Source: an uncultured Alphaproteobacteria bacterium | GTDB lineage: Bacteria > Pseudomonadota > Alphaproteobacteria > Caulobacterales > Aquidulcibacteraceae | Assembly: GCA_902826245.1 (NCBI GenBank) | Contig: CADEEA010000001.1 | Span: forward strand, 102,875-166,874 | Direction of reading: 5' to 3' | DNA: 64,000 bases | Part shown: positions 26,674 to 35,382 of the stretch, piece by piece | How positions within the stretch are numbered: position 1 is the first letter of the stretch | Layout: every line of letters begins with the position of its first letter | Position numbers and translations under genes: made by a program | Notes under the pieces: model-generated | Databases searched by the model: none | Seen by the model: the letters and a program-made list of their open reading frames with translations, nothing else | What the model was told of the DNA's origin: nothing

Positions 26674-28155
26674 ATGGGCATGATCCCCCGCTTGGAGATG
26701 CGCCAGGGCCAGGCCCTGGTGATGACCCCGCAATTGCAGCAGGCGATCAAGCTGCTGCAATTGTCCAACGTCGACTTGCAGGAATTCGTCGAAGCCGAAC
26801 TCGAGCGCAATCCGTTGTTGGAGCGCGAGGAAGGCTCCGCGGAAGCGCCCAAGCCCGCCAGCGAAAACGGCGACGCGCAGGCGCTCGATTTCGACTCAGG
26901 CATCGCACCGCAGGAGGCCGCGCTCGATATTTCCGTTGCCGACATGGCGCCCGACCTCAGCCAGAACGAATTGGCAGAAGCCGGCGCGGCGCCGCTGACC
27001 GATTGGTCAAAGGCCTCCTCCGGCAAGAGTTTCGACGATCTGCCCGGCCTTGAGGAAACCCTCGCCAGCGATGTGTCGCTGGCCGAACATCTCGACGCGC
27101 AACTCACGGAAGCAGGAATCAGCGCAATTGAGCGCATGATCGGCGCGGCTTTGATCGATGCCGTCGACGATTGGGGCTATATGCGCGGCGACGTACGCGA
27201 GATTGGCCGCCAGCTCGGCGCCGAGGAAGCCGACGTGCTGCGCGTACTGATGCGGATGCAGGGCTTCGAGCCGACCGGGGTGATGGCGCGCGACATTCCC
27301 GAATGCCTGGCGCTGCAACTGAAGGAGCGCGAGCGCTTCGATCCGGCGATGGAGAAGCTGATCCAGAACCTGGATCTACTGGCGAAAAGCCAGATGGAGC
27401 GGCTACAATTGATCTGCGGCGTCGACCGCGAAGATCTGATTGATATGATTGCGGAAGTACGGGCGCTGACGCCGAAACCCGGCGCGGGGTTCGGCGGCGG
27501 AGCGGTGCAGAGCGTGGCGCCTGATGTGTACGTGCGCCAGGGCGCGGACGGCATGTGGCATGTCGAGCTCAATTCCGACACCATGCCGCGCGTGCTTATG
27601 AACCAGCGTTATTATGCAACGGTGTCCAAAGGCGCGGTGCGCGAGGCTGACAAGCAATTCCTGAGCGAGTGCGCGGCAAACGCGTCCTGGCTGGTGAAGA
27701 GCCTCGACCAGCGCGCGCGCACGATCCTGAAAGTCGCGCGCGAAATCGTACGCCAGCAGGACGGGTTCTTCGTGCACGGCGTCTCGCAGCTGCGCCCGCT
27801 GAACTTGAAAACCGTGGCCGCCGCAATCGAGATGCACGAAAGCACGGTGAGCCGCGTGACCTCGAACAAATATCTCTCCTGCGCGCGCGGGCTGTTCGAG
27901 TTGAAATATTTCTTCACCGCTTCGATCAACTCCGCCGACGGCGGAGATTCCCACTCCGCCGAAGCCGTGCGCCACCAGATCAAAGGCCTGATCGAAAGCG
28001 AAACGCCGACGGACATCCTCAGCGATGACCGCATCGTGGAAATCTTGCTGGAGCAAGGCGTCGATATCGCGCGGAGAACCGTGGCGAAATATCGCGAGAG
28101 CCTGCGGATACCGAGTTCAGTGGAGCGAAAACGGAAACTGGCGAGCGGGATTTAG
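26674..28155 (+). CDS. rpoN: RNA polymerase sigma-54 factor
   Basis: 493 residues. Region I starts RLEMRQGQALVMTPQLQQAI, which contacts activators. The acidic region II lies near 50-110, the core-binding region occupies 110-300, and the C-terminal part ends with the RpoN box ARRTVAKYRE that reads the -24 element. The lptCAB-rpoN order is the normal alphaproteobacterial arrangement. The gene is followed by a family A palindrome and not by the usual hpf and ptsN genes. The NtrC-type regulator at 10.2 kb is a likely client. Confidence 0.97.
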   Translation: MGMIPRLEMRQGQALVMTPQLQQAIKLLQLSNVDLQEFVEAELERNPLLEREEGSAEAPKPASENGDAQALDFDSGIAPQEAALDISVADMAPDLSQNELAEAGAAPLTDWSKASSGKSFDDLPGLEETLASDVSLAEHLDAQLTEAGISAIERMIGAALIDAVDDWGYMRGDVREIGRQLGAEEADVLRVLMRMQGFEPTGVMARDIPECLALQLKERERFDPAMEKLIQNLDLLAKSQMERLQLICGVDREDLIDMIAEVRALTPKPGAGFGGGAVQSVAPDVYVRQGADGMWHVELNSDTMPRVLMNQRYYATVSKGAVREADKQFLSECAANASWLVKSLDQRARTILKVAREIVRQQDGFFVHGVSQLRPLNLKTVAAAIEMHESTVSRVTSNKYLSCARGLFELKYFFTASINSADGGDSHSAEAVRHQIKGLIESETPTDILSDDRIVEILLEQGVDIARRTVAKYRESLRIPSSVERKRKLASGI

Positions 28156-28262
28156 GGTTGGGGCCGATCGAGTTCCTCGTCGCCGAGGGCGAGTCTCTGT
28201 CGTTGCACCACTCCACGCCGCCAAAACTCGCGGCAGCTGCTGATCGCAATCCGCGGTTCGCC

Positions 28263-28380
28263 GCCGTAAGCCTGGACCGCCGGCGCCCTCGCCGGCATCG
28301 GTGCTGCAAAAAAGCACCACCGCCGGAGCGGTAGCAAGCATCGTATGCCGGCGAGGGCGCCGGCGGTCCAGGCTTACGGC
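28263..28380. repeat. Intergenic palindromic element, family A copy 3
   Basis: A 118-bp element with 34-bp perfectly paired arms, starting GCCGTAAGCCTGGACCGCC and ending with its reverse complement; the loop is about 50 bp. It is the best preserved copy. It lies between the convergent rpoN and HpcH/HpaI genes, where it could stop transcription from both sides. Confidence 0.9.
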
Positions 28381-28388
28381 GCGTGCCC

Positions 28389-29273
28389 TCACACCCGCGC
28401 TTGCGCCAAAATGCGCTCGGCCTGCTTCAAGTGCGGCGCGTCCAGCATTTTGCCGTCGAGCGACAAGGCGCCAGCGCCGGGATTGGCGGCGAACAGATCG
28501 ACGATGCGCTGCGCATGTTCGATCTCCGCCGCCGAGGGCATGAAGCATTCGTTGATCACCGCCACTTGCGCGGGATGGATTGCGAGCCGCCCGGTAAACC
28601 CTTCCGCGCGCGCGGCGCGCGAGGACGCGCGCAATCCGGCTTCGTCGCGAAAATCGGCATGCAAGGTCTCGATCGCCTGCACGCCGCACGCGCGGGCGGC
28701 GAGCAGCGTCATCGAGCGCGCCATGCGATAGGTGAACGCCCACTGGCCGTCAGAGTCGCGATTGCCGCTGGCGCCGAGGGCGGCCGAGAGATCCTCCGCA
28801 CCCCAGGTGAGGCCGAGCAAGCGCGGCAGTTTGGCGTTGGCGAATTGACTGAGTTGGAGCGTCGCCGCTGGAGTTTCGGTGGCCACGGGCAGGATGGCGA
28901 TTGAACCGGGCGCGAGGCCCAATTGCGTTTCGGCTTGATCAAGCATCTGCCCGAGCCGCAGCACGTCCTGCGGGCCGTCGATCTTCGGCAGCACCACCCC
29001 GTCTGGCGCGCTCGCGACGATGGCCGCGAGATCGGCCTGCGCGTCGCTCGTGTCTAGCGGGTTGATCCGCACCCATAGCTTGCTCGTGCGGCTCGCGCGC
29101 GGGCGAGCGGCCAAATGCGCCGCAACTAATTCGCGCGCCGCTGGCCTCCGCCCCGCCGCCACTGCGTCTTCCAAATCCAGGATCAGTGCGTCCGCGCCGG
29201 TTGTGTCGCCCTTGGCGAGTTTCTTCTCGCTGTCGCCAGGGATGAACAACAGCGAGCGCAGCGGCGCGTTCAC
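28389..29273 (-). CDS. HpcH/HpaI aldolase / citrate-lyase-beta family protein
   Basis: 294 residues from GTG 29273, which overlaps the MaoC stop as GTGA; the frame extends to 29312. The CitE-like barrel shows SLLFIPGDSEKKLAKG, ADALILDLEDAVA with the metal acidic residues, KLWVRINPLDTS and LGLTWGAEDLSAALGA. Family members cleave or form malyl-CoA, beta-methylmalyl-CoA or citramalyl-CoA. Pairing with a MaoC-type hydratase suggests a beta-methylmalyl/mesaconyl-CoA type of reaction, but the substrate is an inference. Confidence 0.88.
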   Translation of the reverse strand: MNAPLRSLLFIPGDSEKKLAKGDTTGADALILDLEDAVAAGRRPAARELVAAHLAARPRASRTSKLWVRINPLDTSDAQADLAAIVASAPDGVVLPKIDGPQDVLRLGQMLDQAETQLGLAPGSIAILPVATETPAATLQLSQFANAKLPRLLGLTWGAEDLSAALGASGNRDSDGQWAFTYRMARSMTLLAARACGVQAIETLHADFRDEAGLRASSRAARAEGFTGRLAIHPAQVAVINECFMPSAAEIEHAQRIVDLFAANPGAGALSLDGKMLDAPHLKQAERILAQARV

Positions 29274-29725
29274 GGCGCAGGCTTCCTGCGTTGCAGGCCC
29301 GAACGCTTGCACGAGCCCACTAATTCGTCGTGCTGGTTGTACGCCTTGTGCAGGAAGGTCACGATCCCAGCCTCCGGCCGTGATTTGGAATCGCGCAGCT
29401 CGATCACTTCAGTGACGACGCGCACGGTGTCGCCATGAAACAAAGGCTTGGGAAACCGCACTTCGTCCCAGCCTAGATTAGCGATCGCGGTGCCGAGCGT
29501 GGTGTCGCCGACGGAAATGCCCACCATCAGCCCGAGCGTGAAGGCGCTGTTGACGATGCGGCGACCGTACTCGGTGCCCTTCATGTATTCTTCGTCGAGA
29601 TGTAGTTGCGCTGGATTGTGCGTCATAGCGCTGAACAGCAGATTGTCGGTCTCAGTCACGGTGCGGCGTATAGGGTGCTCAAACACCTGGCCGACCCTGA
29701 GTTCGTCGAACCACAATCCAGGCAT
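29270..29725 (-). CDS. MaoC-family (R)-specific enoyl-CoA hydratase-like protein
   Basis: 151 residues with a hot-dog fold: GLWFDELRVGQVFEHPIRRTV, the catalytic Asp/His region MTHNPAQLHLDEEYMKGTEY and RRIVNSAFTLGLMVG. It hydrates enoyl-CoA esters; mesaconyl-CoA hydratases belong to the same group. It is translationally coupled to the CitE-like gene downstream and starts 44 bp from tRNA-Ala. Confidence 0.88.
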   Translation of the reverse strand: MPGLWFDELRVGQVFEHPIRRTVTETDNLLFSAMTHNPAQLHLDEEYMKGTEYGRRIVNSAFTLGLMVGISVGDTTLGTAIANLGWDEVRFPKPLFHGDTVRVVTEVIELRDSKSRPEAGIVTFLHKAYNQHDELVGSCKRSGLQRRKPAP

Positions 29726-29768
29726 GGAACCGATCCTTGTTCACGCCAACAAACGTTCACGCCGAAAA

Positions 29769-29844
29769 TGGTGGAGCCGAGCGGGATCGAACCGCTGACC
29801 TCGTGAATGCCATTCACGCGCTCTCCCAACTGAGCTACGGCCCC
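29769..29844 (-). tRNA. tRNA-Ala (anticodon GGC)
   Basis: 76 bases including encoded CCA. Reading the minus strand: acceptor stem GGGGCCG pairs with CGGCTCC (one G-T pair), D arm GCTC-AGTTGGGA-GAGC, anticodon arm CGTGA-ATGGCAT-TCACG with GGC, and T arm AGCGG-TTCGATC-CCGCT. GGC reads GCC and GCU alanine codons. It sits near aroA as in many alphaproteobacteria. Confidence 0.97.
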
Positions 29845-29921
29845 ATTTCAAGTCGCCGACGCGACCTCGTGGTTTGGGAAGGCGGGAAGCTACGCCCCGC
29901 CCCGATTGAGTTCAAGCAGCG

Positions 29922-30404
29922 TCAGCGCGATGCGTCGTCATCGTCCTCGCTGGGGAGTTCGCCGATTTCGTCCTCCGGGAATTCCTCCTCGTCTTCAAGC
30001 AACGGCACGGAATCGTCGTCGGCGGCTTCATCCGCCAAATCGACCTCTCCTTCGGAAAAGCCCTCGGGGATCTCGTCGCCCCCAGGCGCCGGCGCTGCGT
30101 CGTCATCCTCCTCCACCAACGGCTCGGCTTCCGCCTCGACGTCAACCTCGGGGGTGACTTCTGCCTCTTCTTCCTCCTCGTCATCGCCGGTCCGCTTGGC
30201 CTTGGCGTCCACCGCCTCGTCATCGTCCTCGTAGGAATCGTTGGCGGAAACCCGGGCGCGCGAACGCCGTGTGCGGACGCTTTCCTCGGTTGGATCGAAG
30301 CTGGTGGTGCATTTAGGGCACGTCGCGGGCCGGCGACGCAGATCGTAGAATTTCGCCCCACAATTCGGGCAAGCTTGCTTTTCGCCCAAATCGGTTTTGC
30401 CCAA
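29922..30404 (-). CDS. TIGR02300-family protein with zinc-ribbon N-terminus and acidic tail
   Basis: About 160 residues from TTG 30404, chosen because GGGAG lies six bases upstream and the homologous family begins a few residues before the cysteine motif; GTG 30458 is the longer alternative. The N-terminus has CPNCGAKFYDL and CPKCTTSFDP, a four-Cys zinc ribbon. The rest is a very acidic low-complexity tail of Glu/Asp with Pro and Ala. The family is widespread in alphaproteobacteria beside aroA; its function is unknown. Confidence 0.88.
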   Translation of the reverse strand: MGKTDLGEKQACPNCGAKFYDLRRRPATCPKCTTSFDPTEESVRTRRSRARVSANDSYEDDDEAVDAKAKRTGDDEEEEEAEVTPEVDVEAEAEPLVEEDDDAAPAPGGDEIPEGFSEGEVDLADEAADDDSVPLLEDEEEFPEDEIGELPSEDDDDASR

Positions 30405-30512
30405 GCCGGTCTCCCTGCGTCGTTGCGCCTTATCGGGCGCGGGGCGCTCGCTTGCCACTATCGGCGGCGGCTGTCAAAATCTTTGTCGCGAGCGCGCTTA
30501 TGCCCCCGCGAA

Positions 30513-31829
30513 ATGAGTTACCCAATGCGCCTTCGGGCTAGAAACGCCGGCCCCCTGAGCGGGGTCGCCCGCCCCCCTGGCGACAAGTCGATTTCTCATC
30601 GGGCATTGATCCTGGGCGCTATGGCCCGTGGTCAAACGCCGATACAGGGATTGCTCACTGCCGAGGACGTACTGCGTACGGCTGCCGCGGTGCGCCTGTT
30701 CGGGGCCGATGCCGCCCAGGCAAACGACGGGTCCTGGCTGGTCATGGGCGCGGAATGGCGCAGGCCCGCCGAGAGCGTCGATTGCGGCAATTCCGGCACC
30801 GCGGCGCGTATCCTCATGGGTGCGGCCGCCGGCTACGCGTTGAGTGCGCGCTTTGACGGCGATTCCTCGCTGCGGCGGCGACCCATGAACCGGGTAATCG
30901 CGCCGCTCACGCAGATGGGCGCGCGCTTCGACGCTGGACGCACGACTCTGCCTTTGGTGCTCCACGGGGGCCGGCTGCGCGGGATCACCTATCGTTCGCC
31001 GGTGTCCTCGGCGCAGGTGAAGTCGGCAGTGCTGCTCGCTGGGGTCAATGCCGAGGGCGAGACCATCCTGTACGAACCAGAGCGTTCGCGCGATCACACC
31101 GAGCGCATGCTGAAGGTGTTCGGCGCCGACATTGACGAAGCGCTCGTCGACGGGGCGCCTTGCCCCCGCGTGCGCCCCCGCACGCTGACCGGTGCGCCGA
31201 TTTATGTGCCAGCCGACCCCTCCTCGGCCGCGTTCGCGGCGGCGGCTGCTTCGATCGTGCCCAAATCGCAAGTGCGCATCGAAGATGTACTGGTCAACCC
31301 GCTGCGGCTCGGTTTCTTCGAGACCCTCGCCGAGATGAACGCGTCGCTGAGCTACGAACAGAAGCGCGATCCAATCGGCGAGCCGATCGCGGCGATAACC
31401 GTGCGCACGAGCAAGCTCTGCGGCGCCGCGCCCCCCGCCAAACGCTCGCCGTCGATGATCGACGAATTTCCCATACTCGCAGTGACTGCTGCATTCGCGG
31501 AAGGCGAGACGCGCGTGGTCGGCGCAGCGGAATTGCGGGTGAAGGAAAGCGACCGCATCGCGCTGATGGTGGAGGGCTTGCGCGCCTGCGGGGTCGATGC
31601 CGATGAATTGCCCGACGGCCTGGTGGTGCGCGGCGCGGGACCTAAGGGCGTGCGCGGCGGCGCCAGCATCCGGACCCACGGCGATCACCGTGTGGCGATG
31701 TCGTTTCTGGTGCTTGGCCTTGCGTCGAAGGAGCCGGTCATCGTCGATGACGCGGAGATGATCGGCACTTCGTTTCCAGATTTCGCCGGCTTCATGCGCG
31801 GGCTGGGCGCGGATATTTCTGAGGTTTGA
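30513..31829 (+). CDS. aroA: 3-Phosphoshikimate 1-carboxyvinyltransferase (EPSP synthase)
   Basis: 438 residues from ATG 30513 (ATG 30525 possible). Motifs in order are PGDKSISHRALILGAMA, CGNSGTAARILMG, RRRPMNRVIAPL, SSAQVKSAVLLAG, ERSRDHTERML and RVKESDRIALM. It joins shikimate-3-phosphate and phosphoenolpyruvate in aromatic amino acid synthesis. GDKSISHR with Ala in the following helix is of the class II type reported as less glyphosate sensitive, but that is not established here. The usual cmk-rpsA genes do not follow. Confidence 0.97.
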   Translation: MSYPMRLRARNAGPLSGVARPPGDKSISHRALILGAMARGQTPIQGLLTAEDVLRTAAAVRLFGADAAQANDGSWLVMGAEWRRPAESVDCGNSGTAARILMGAAAGYALSARFDGDSSLRRRPMNRVIAPLTQMGARFDAGRTTLPLVLHGGRLRGITYRSPVSSAQVKSAVLLAGVNAEGETILYEPERSRDHTERMLKVFGADIDEALVDGAPCPRVRPRTLTGAPIYVPADPSSAAFAAAAASIVPKSQVRIEDVLVNPLRLGFFETLAEMNASLSYEQKRDPIGEPIAAITVRTSKLCGAAPPAKRSPSMIDEFPILAVTAAFAEGETRVVGAAELRVKESDRIALMVEGLRACGVDADELPDGLVVRGAGPKGVRGGASIRTHGDHRVAMSFLVLGLASKEPVIVDDAEMIGTSFPDFAGFMRGLGADISEV

Positions 31830-31917
31830 GGGCGCCCGGTGGTCGCAGTCTCAAGGGCCAGGGAACGATGCTGATCGATCCCTGGCCCAAGGTCTGCTGG
31901 AGCGAACTGATTCCGCC

Positions 31918-32478
31918 TCAGGAAACCGGCGCAATCGAAGCGGCTGGAACCCGCGCCTGCAGCTGGCGCAGGAATTCGGCGATGTTCTCGCGCGCCGCCG
32001 CTTCATTGGCGATGCGCAGACGTTCGGTCCCGGCAAATGCTTGACTCAGGCGGCCGACGCCGGTGGCGCGCACCGGTGCATCGAAAATCGGCGCACCGCC
32101 CGCAACCGGCGTGATTGTGTAGCGCACGGTTATTGTCACGCTCATATCCAACCCGACCATAGGTTGGTTCAGTTCCTGCATGCTCGCCGACAGGCGATAG
32201 CGCGCGGCCTCATCGCTGCTTGCCAACAGACCCGCGTTGCGCATCGATTGTTCAAGAGCTGCCTGGAATTGATCATTCGCGATGTTGGAGGACAGGAGCG
32301 GATTTGTGTCCTCCCCTCCCTGCACGCCCTGCATCGCGACGCTATTCCGCAATTGGTGTTCAGCGGCGAAAGCCGTCGGCGCCGCCGCTACCATGAGCTC
32401 GGAACGCGCGCCCGCAGCGCAGCCGCCGAGCGTCAGGGCACACGCGACCAATACCGCCCTTAGTGGCAATTTTAGCAT
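31918..32478 (-). CDS. Lipoprotein of unknown function
   Basis: 186 residues from ATG 32478. Lipobox LGGC follows the signal MLKLPLRAVLVACALTLGGC. The mature part contains ANDQFQAALEQSMRNAGLLA and VTITVRYTITPVAGGAPIFD, a pattern seen in outer-membrane lipoproteins with a stress-type beta fold. It lies 36 bp after a second lipoprotein gene on the same strand. No specific family name is justified. Confidence 0.8.
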   Translation of the reverse strand: MLKLPLRAVLVACALTLGGCAAGARSELMVAAAPTAFAAEHQLRNSVAMQGVQGGEDTNPLLSSNIANDQFQAALEQSMRNAGLLASSDEAARYRLSASMQELNQPMVGLDMSVTITVRYTITPVAGGAPIFDAPVRATGVGRLSQAFAGTERLRIANEAAARENIAEFLRQLQARVPAASIAPVS

Positions 32479-32514
32479 GATTTGTCTCCTCAATTGGCTA
32501 TGGAACGCTCGCGA

Positions 32515-32961
32515 CTACGAAGTAGGCGGCGGCGTATCCGCGGGCGGCGCCTCCGGCGCAGGCGCCGCTTCCGTCGCCGCTGGAGCAAGCGGCTGCAGGG
32601 TCACGTGGAGCGGATTTGGATTCAAGTCGTTCAGAGCGCCGCTGGTTGCGTCGACGCCAATGCCGATAAGCCCGCCAATCAGCACGTTTCCGGCCATGCC
32701 GGCCCCGCCGCCGCTTGACATGCCGCTGGTCACGGCCGCGTCGGCTGGCGCGTAGCCCTCAAGCTCCACGTGAACCTGAAAGCCGTCCTTGCGAGGCATT
32801 CTGAACGTGCAGGGTGTGGCGGCGCACTGGAACCCGTTGCTGGTGCTGACGCTCGCGCCGGGCGGCGTGGACTCGACGGTGAATTGCTGGCTGGTGCCAC
32901 GAGTTATTGTGGCGCAGCCGCCAAGGACCGCCAAAGCGGCCAAAAAAGCTGTACATTTCAT
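32515..32961 (-). CDS. Lipoprotein with PEGA-like domain
   Basis: 148 residues. Signal and lipobox are MKCTAFLAALAVLGGC. The mature part begins ATITRGTSQQFTVESTPPGA, a short PEGA-like beta domain with two Cys in QCAATPCTF, then a Gly-rich hydrophobic segment (GMAGNVLIGGLIGIGVDATS) and a Pro/Ala-rich tail. It is probably an envelope protein in an operon with the lipoprotein that follows. Confidence 0.82.
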   Translation of the reverse strand: MKCTAFLAALAVLGGCATITRGTSQQFTVESTPPGASVSTSNGFQCAATPCTFRMPRKDGFQVHVELEGYAPADAAVTSGMSSGGGAGMAGNVLIGGLIGIGVDATSGALNDLNPNPLHVTLQPLAPAATEAAPAPEAPPADTPPPTS

Positions 32962-33075
32962 AGCAATCTCCCTCCGCCGCCGAAACTATTACCCAGCGGC
33001 TGCACCTGGCAAGCGAAATGTGGAAAGCTCGGACCTGGGCCGACCTGAGAAAGCGCAACCGAGTCGAGCGCCCCC

Positions 33076-33483
33076 TCACCCCGGATATTTCTCGGCCATG
33101 AAATCCCATGAGCGCTTGATCAGTTCGCGCAGAGCGCTCTCGTTCACGTCCGCGAGCTTACCGAGATAAAGGCAGCTCTTGCCGGTCTTGTGCTTGCCGA
33201 GCTTGTTCAACAAAGCGTCGTACTCGCTAAACCCCGCCATCACGTACACAACGAGATTGGCTTTGCGCGGGCTGAACCCGGTGCGCGGCCAAGGGCCGGT
33301 GGGCGAGGCATACTCGCCATAGCCGATAATCGACGGCCCCCACATCGCAGGCTTCTCGCCGGTTATCTCGCGAAAGATTTTGTCGATGGCCTTGGCGTCC
33401 GTGCGGCGGGTTTCGTCTTCGACCGCGGCGATGAATTGCGCGACGGAGGATTTGGTCTTTTGGGTCTTTGGCGTTTGCGCCAT
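33076..33483 (-). CDS. DUF1801 domain protein
   Basis: 135 residues, soluble. The YdhG-like DUF1801 fold is visible in [33 protein letters not shown] and [20 protein letters not shown]. The related family includes frataxin-like iron chaperones of Gram-positive bacteria, but the role in proteobacteria is not known. Confidence 0.88.
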   Translation of the reverse strand: MAQTPKTQKTKSSVAQFIAAVEDETRRTDAKAIDKIFREITGEKPAMWGPSIIGYGEYASPTGPWPRTGFSPRKANLVVYVMAGFSEYDALLNKLGKHKTGKSCLYLGKLADVNESALRELIKRSWDFMAEKYPG

Positions 33484-33554
33484 GCTGTCGCCTTCGTGGT
33501 GGTGCGCTTCGAATCTTTGATTTCAGCTCACTTTGGAATGAGTCGCGATGCCGC

Positions 33555-34187
33555 TCACCACGGCGCCCAGCGATCGCCGATCTCCATGTGCAGATCGTCA
33601 ACGCGGCGCTGGGCGTAGTGCACGCGTTCCTCGGCGACGCTCAAATCGTCGTTAACGTCGCGCCGTTCGCGGCGCAGTCGGTCGATTTCGCCGCGCACGC
33701 GATCGCGTTCCTCGTTTGTCGTGGCTGCAGCGAGTTCGCGTTCGCGATCGCGCAAATCCTCGTCCATCTCGCGCCGACGCGACTCGATGGTTCCAATGTC
33801 GCTGCGGGCATCGCTGAGTTCATACTCAGCGTCGCGGACGCGGCGCCCATCATTATACGCAGCAAGAAAATCGTACTGGAGTTCGGCCGGGCAGGAGCCA
33901 TTGAATGTTCCCCCGCGGCGGGCGAACGCGAACCCGTTTGGCGGCTGACAGAATTGGTGCATGCCCGCGGAAAAACCGCTCGAATATGCTGGGCCATCGG
34001 CGCCGAACCCTTTCTTCGCGCAGCTCTCCGCCCGGTCGCCGAAACGATCGGCGCCATTGTTCGCCGCGTCATTGAAGCCCAGTCCACGCCAGTCTGCAGC
34101 GGCGCACTCTTCCGCGCTCATGGTCTCGCAAGCCGAGAGCGCGAGGGCCGCCACGAGCGACAAAAGCCCCAAAAACGAATATCTCAT
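33555..34187 (-). CDS. DUF2799-type lipoprotein with coiled coil
   Basis: 210 residues from ATG 34187. The lipobox is LSAC in [20 protein letters not shown]. The DUF2799-like part has [18 protein letters not shown] and [21 protein letters not shown] long charged coiled coil follows (about 125-200, rich in Arg/Glu with [16 protein letters not shown]). The longer open frame crosses into thiE and is not used. It is divergent from thiE by 48 bp. Confidence 0.83.
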   Translation of the reverse strand: MRYSFLGLLSLVAALALSACETMSAEECAAADWRGLGFNDAANNGADRFGDRAESCAKKGFGADGPAYSSGFSAGMHQFCQPPNGFAFARRGGTFNGSCPAELQYDFLAAYNDGRRVRDAEYELSDARSDIGTIESRRREMDEDLRDRERELAAATTNEERDRVRGEIDRLRRERRDVNDDLSVAEERVHYAQRRVDDLHMEIGDRWAPW

Positions 34188-34235
34188 CTCGCTGACCCCC
34201 TTAGCCAAAGCTGGCGCCGCAAGCCTGAGCGCCAT

Positions 34236-34880
34236 ATGAACGCCCAAATGAATCGCTGCCGCCTCTACCTGATTACCCCGCCGCGCATTGAAACAGAAGC
34301 CTTCGCCAGCGCGCTCCAGGAAGCGCTCGCCGGCGGGGACGTCGCGTGCGTACAATTGCGGCTCAAGGATGCGACCGACGCAAAAATCCTGAGCATCGGC
34401 GAGACGCTGAGGCCGATCGTGCAGGGCGCGGGCGCGGCGTTTATTCTCAATGATCGTCCCGATCTCGCCGCCAAACTCGATGCAGATGGCGTCCATATCG
34501 GACAGAGCGACGCGACCTATGCACAAGCCCGCGCGCTGCTAGGGCCGGACAAAATCGTCGGCGTCACCTGCCACAATTCGCGCCATCTCGCCATGGAGGC
34601 CGCCGAGGCCGGTGCCGATTATGTCGCGTTCGGCGCTTTCTACCCTACGAACACGAAACCGCCTTCGCATTGGGCCGAGCTCGAAACCCTCAACATCTGG
34701 TCCGAAATGTCGACTACGCCCTGCGTCGCCATCGGCGGCATCACGACAGACAACGCCGAGCTTTTGTTCCGCGCCGGCGCGGATTTTCTGGCCGTCAGCG
34801 CCGGCGTGTGGAACCACGCACACGGCCCACGCGCCGCAGTGATTGCGTTCAATGCGCTGTTTGATCGTTTCATGGCGTAG
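34236..34880 (+). CDS. thiE: Thiamine-phosphate synthase
   Basis: 214 residues from ATG 34236. TIM-barrel motifs are [71 protein letters not shown] and [10 protein letters not shown]. It joins the pyrimidine and thiazole moieties into thiamine phosphate. I see no TPP riboswitch in the short upstream gap. No other thiamine genes are linked, and proteins of this type in alphaproteobacteria often occur as a second ThiE-like copy. Confidence 0.9.
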   Translation: MNAQMNRCRLYLITPPRIETEAFASALQEALAGGDVACVQLRLKDATDAKILSIGETLRPIVQGAGAAFILNDRPDLAAKLDADGVHIGQSDATYAQARALLGPDKIVGVTCHNSRHLAMEAAEAGADYVAFGAFYPTNTKPPSHWAELETLNIWSEMSTTPCVAIGGITTDNAELLFRAGADFLAVSAGVWNHAHGPRAAVIAFNALFDRFMA

Positions 34881-34911
34881 ACTAATCTCTCCAAACCCCC
34901 GGAGACCGCCC

Positions 34912-35379
34912 ATGCCCGACACCGCTCAAGAGAAACTCGACCAATTGCGAGAACGCGCACGCGAGCGCCCCGCGCCGCCCGAGATCGTGGCGCCGAAATC
35001 GTTCGCCGATCGCGCCGCCGATTGGGTCGCCGATGTCGTCGGCTCCTGGCGCTTCATCGTCATCCAGAGCACGCTGCTACTGTGTTGGCTTGTGTTCAAT
35101 TCGTTGAGTTCCGCGCGCGTCGATCCGTACCCGTTCATCCTGCTCAATCTGATGCTTTCGTTCCAGGCCGCCTACACTGCGCCGGTGATCATGATGAGCC
35201 AAAACCGGCAGGCCGAAATCGATCGCCGCCGCAGCATCGAGGATTACGACATCAATTACAAAGCGGAACTAGAAATCGAAACCCTGCACCAGAAAATCGA
35301 CCTCATGCGCGAGCAGGAAATCGCCACGCTTACTGCTTCGGTGGAGCGACTGACGCGGCTGCTTGAGGCGCGCGGCTAA
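34912..35379 (+). CDS. DUF1003 membrane protein
   Basis: 155 residues from ATG 34912, with GGAG 9 bases upstream. Two membrane helices (about 45-62 and 75-97) carry the family signature PFILLNLMLSFQAAYTAP followed by IMMSQNRQAEIDRRRS. The remainder is a cytoplasmic helical segment with LEIETLHQKIDLMREQEI. The function of DUF1003 proteins is unknown; they are often stress associated. Confidence 0.93.
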   Translation: MPDTAQEKLDQLRERARERPAPPEIVAPKSFADRAADWVADVVGSWRFIVIQSTLLLCWLVFNSLSSARVDPYPFILLNLMLSFQAAYTAPVIMMSQNRQAEIDRRRSIEDYDINYKAELEIETLHQKIDLMREQEIATLTASVERLTRLLEARG

Positions 35380-35382
35380 GAC

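Noticed and set aside
34188..34235. TPP riboswitch upstream of thiE
   Set aside because: The gap to the divergent gene is only 48 bp and contains no THI-box pattern.
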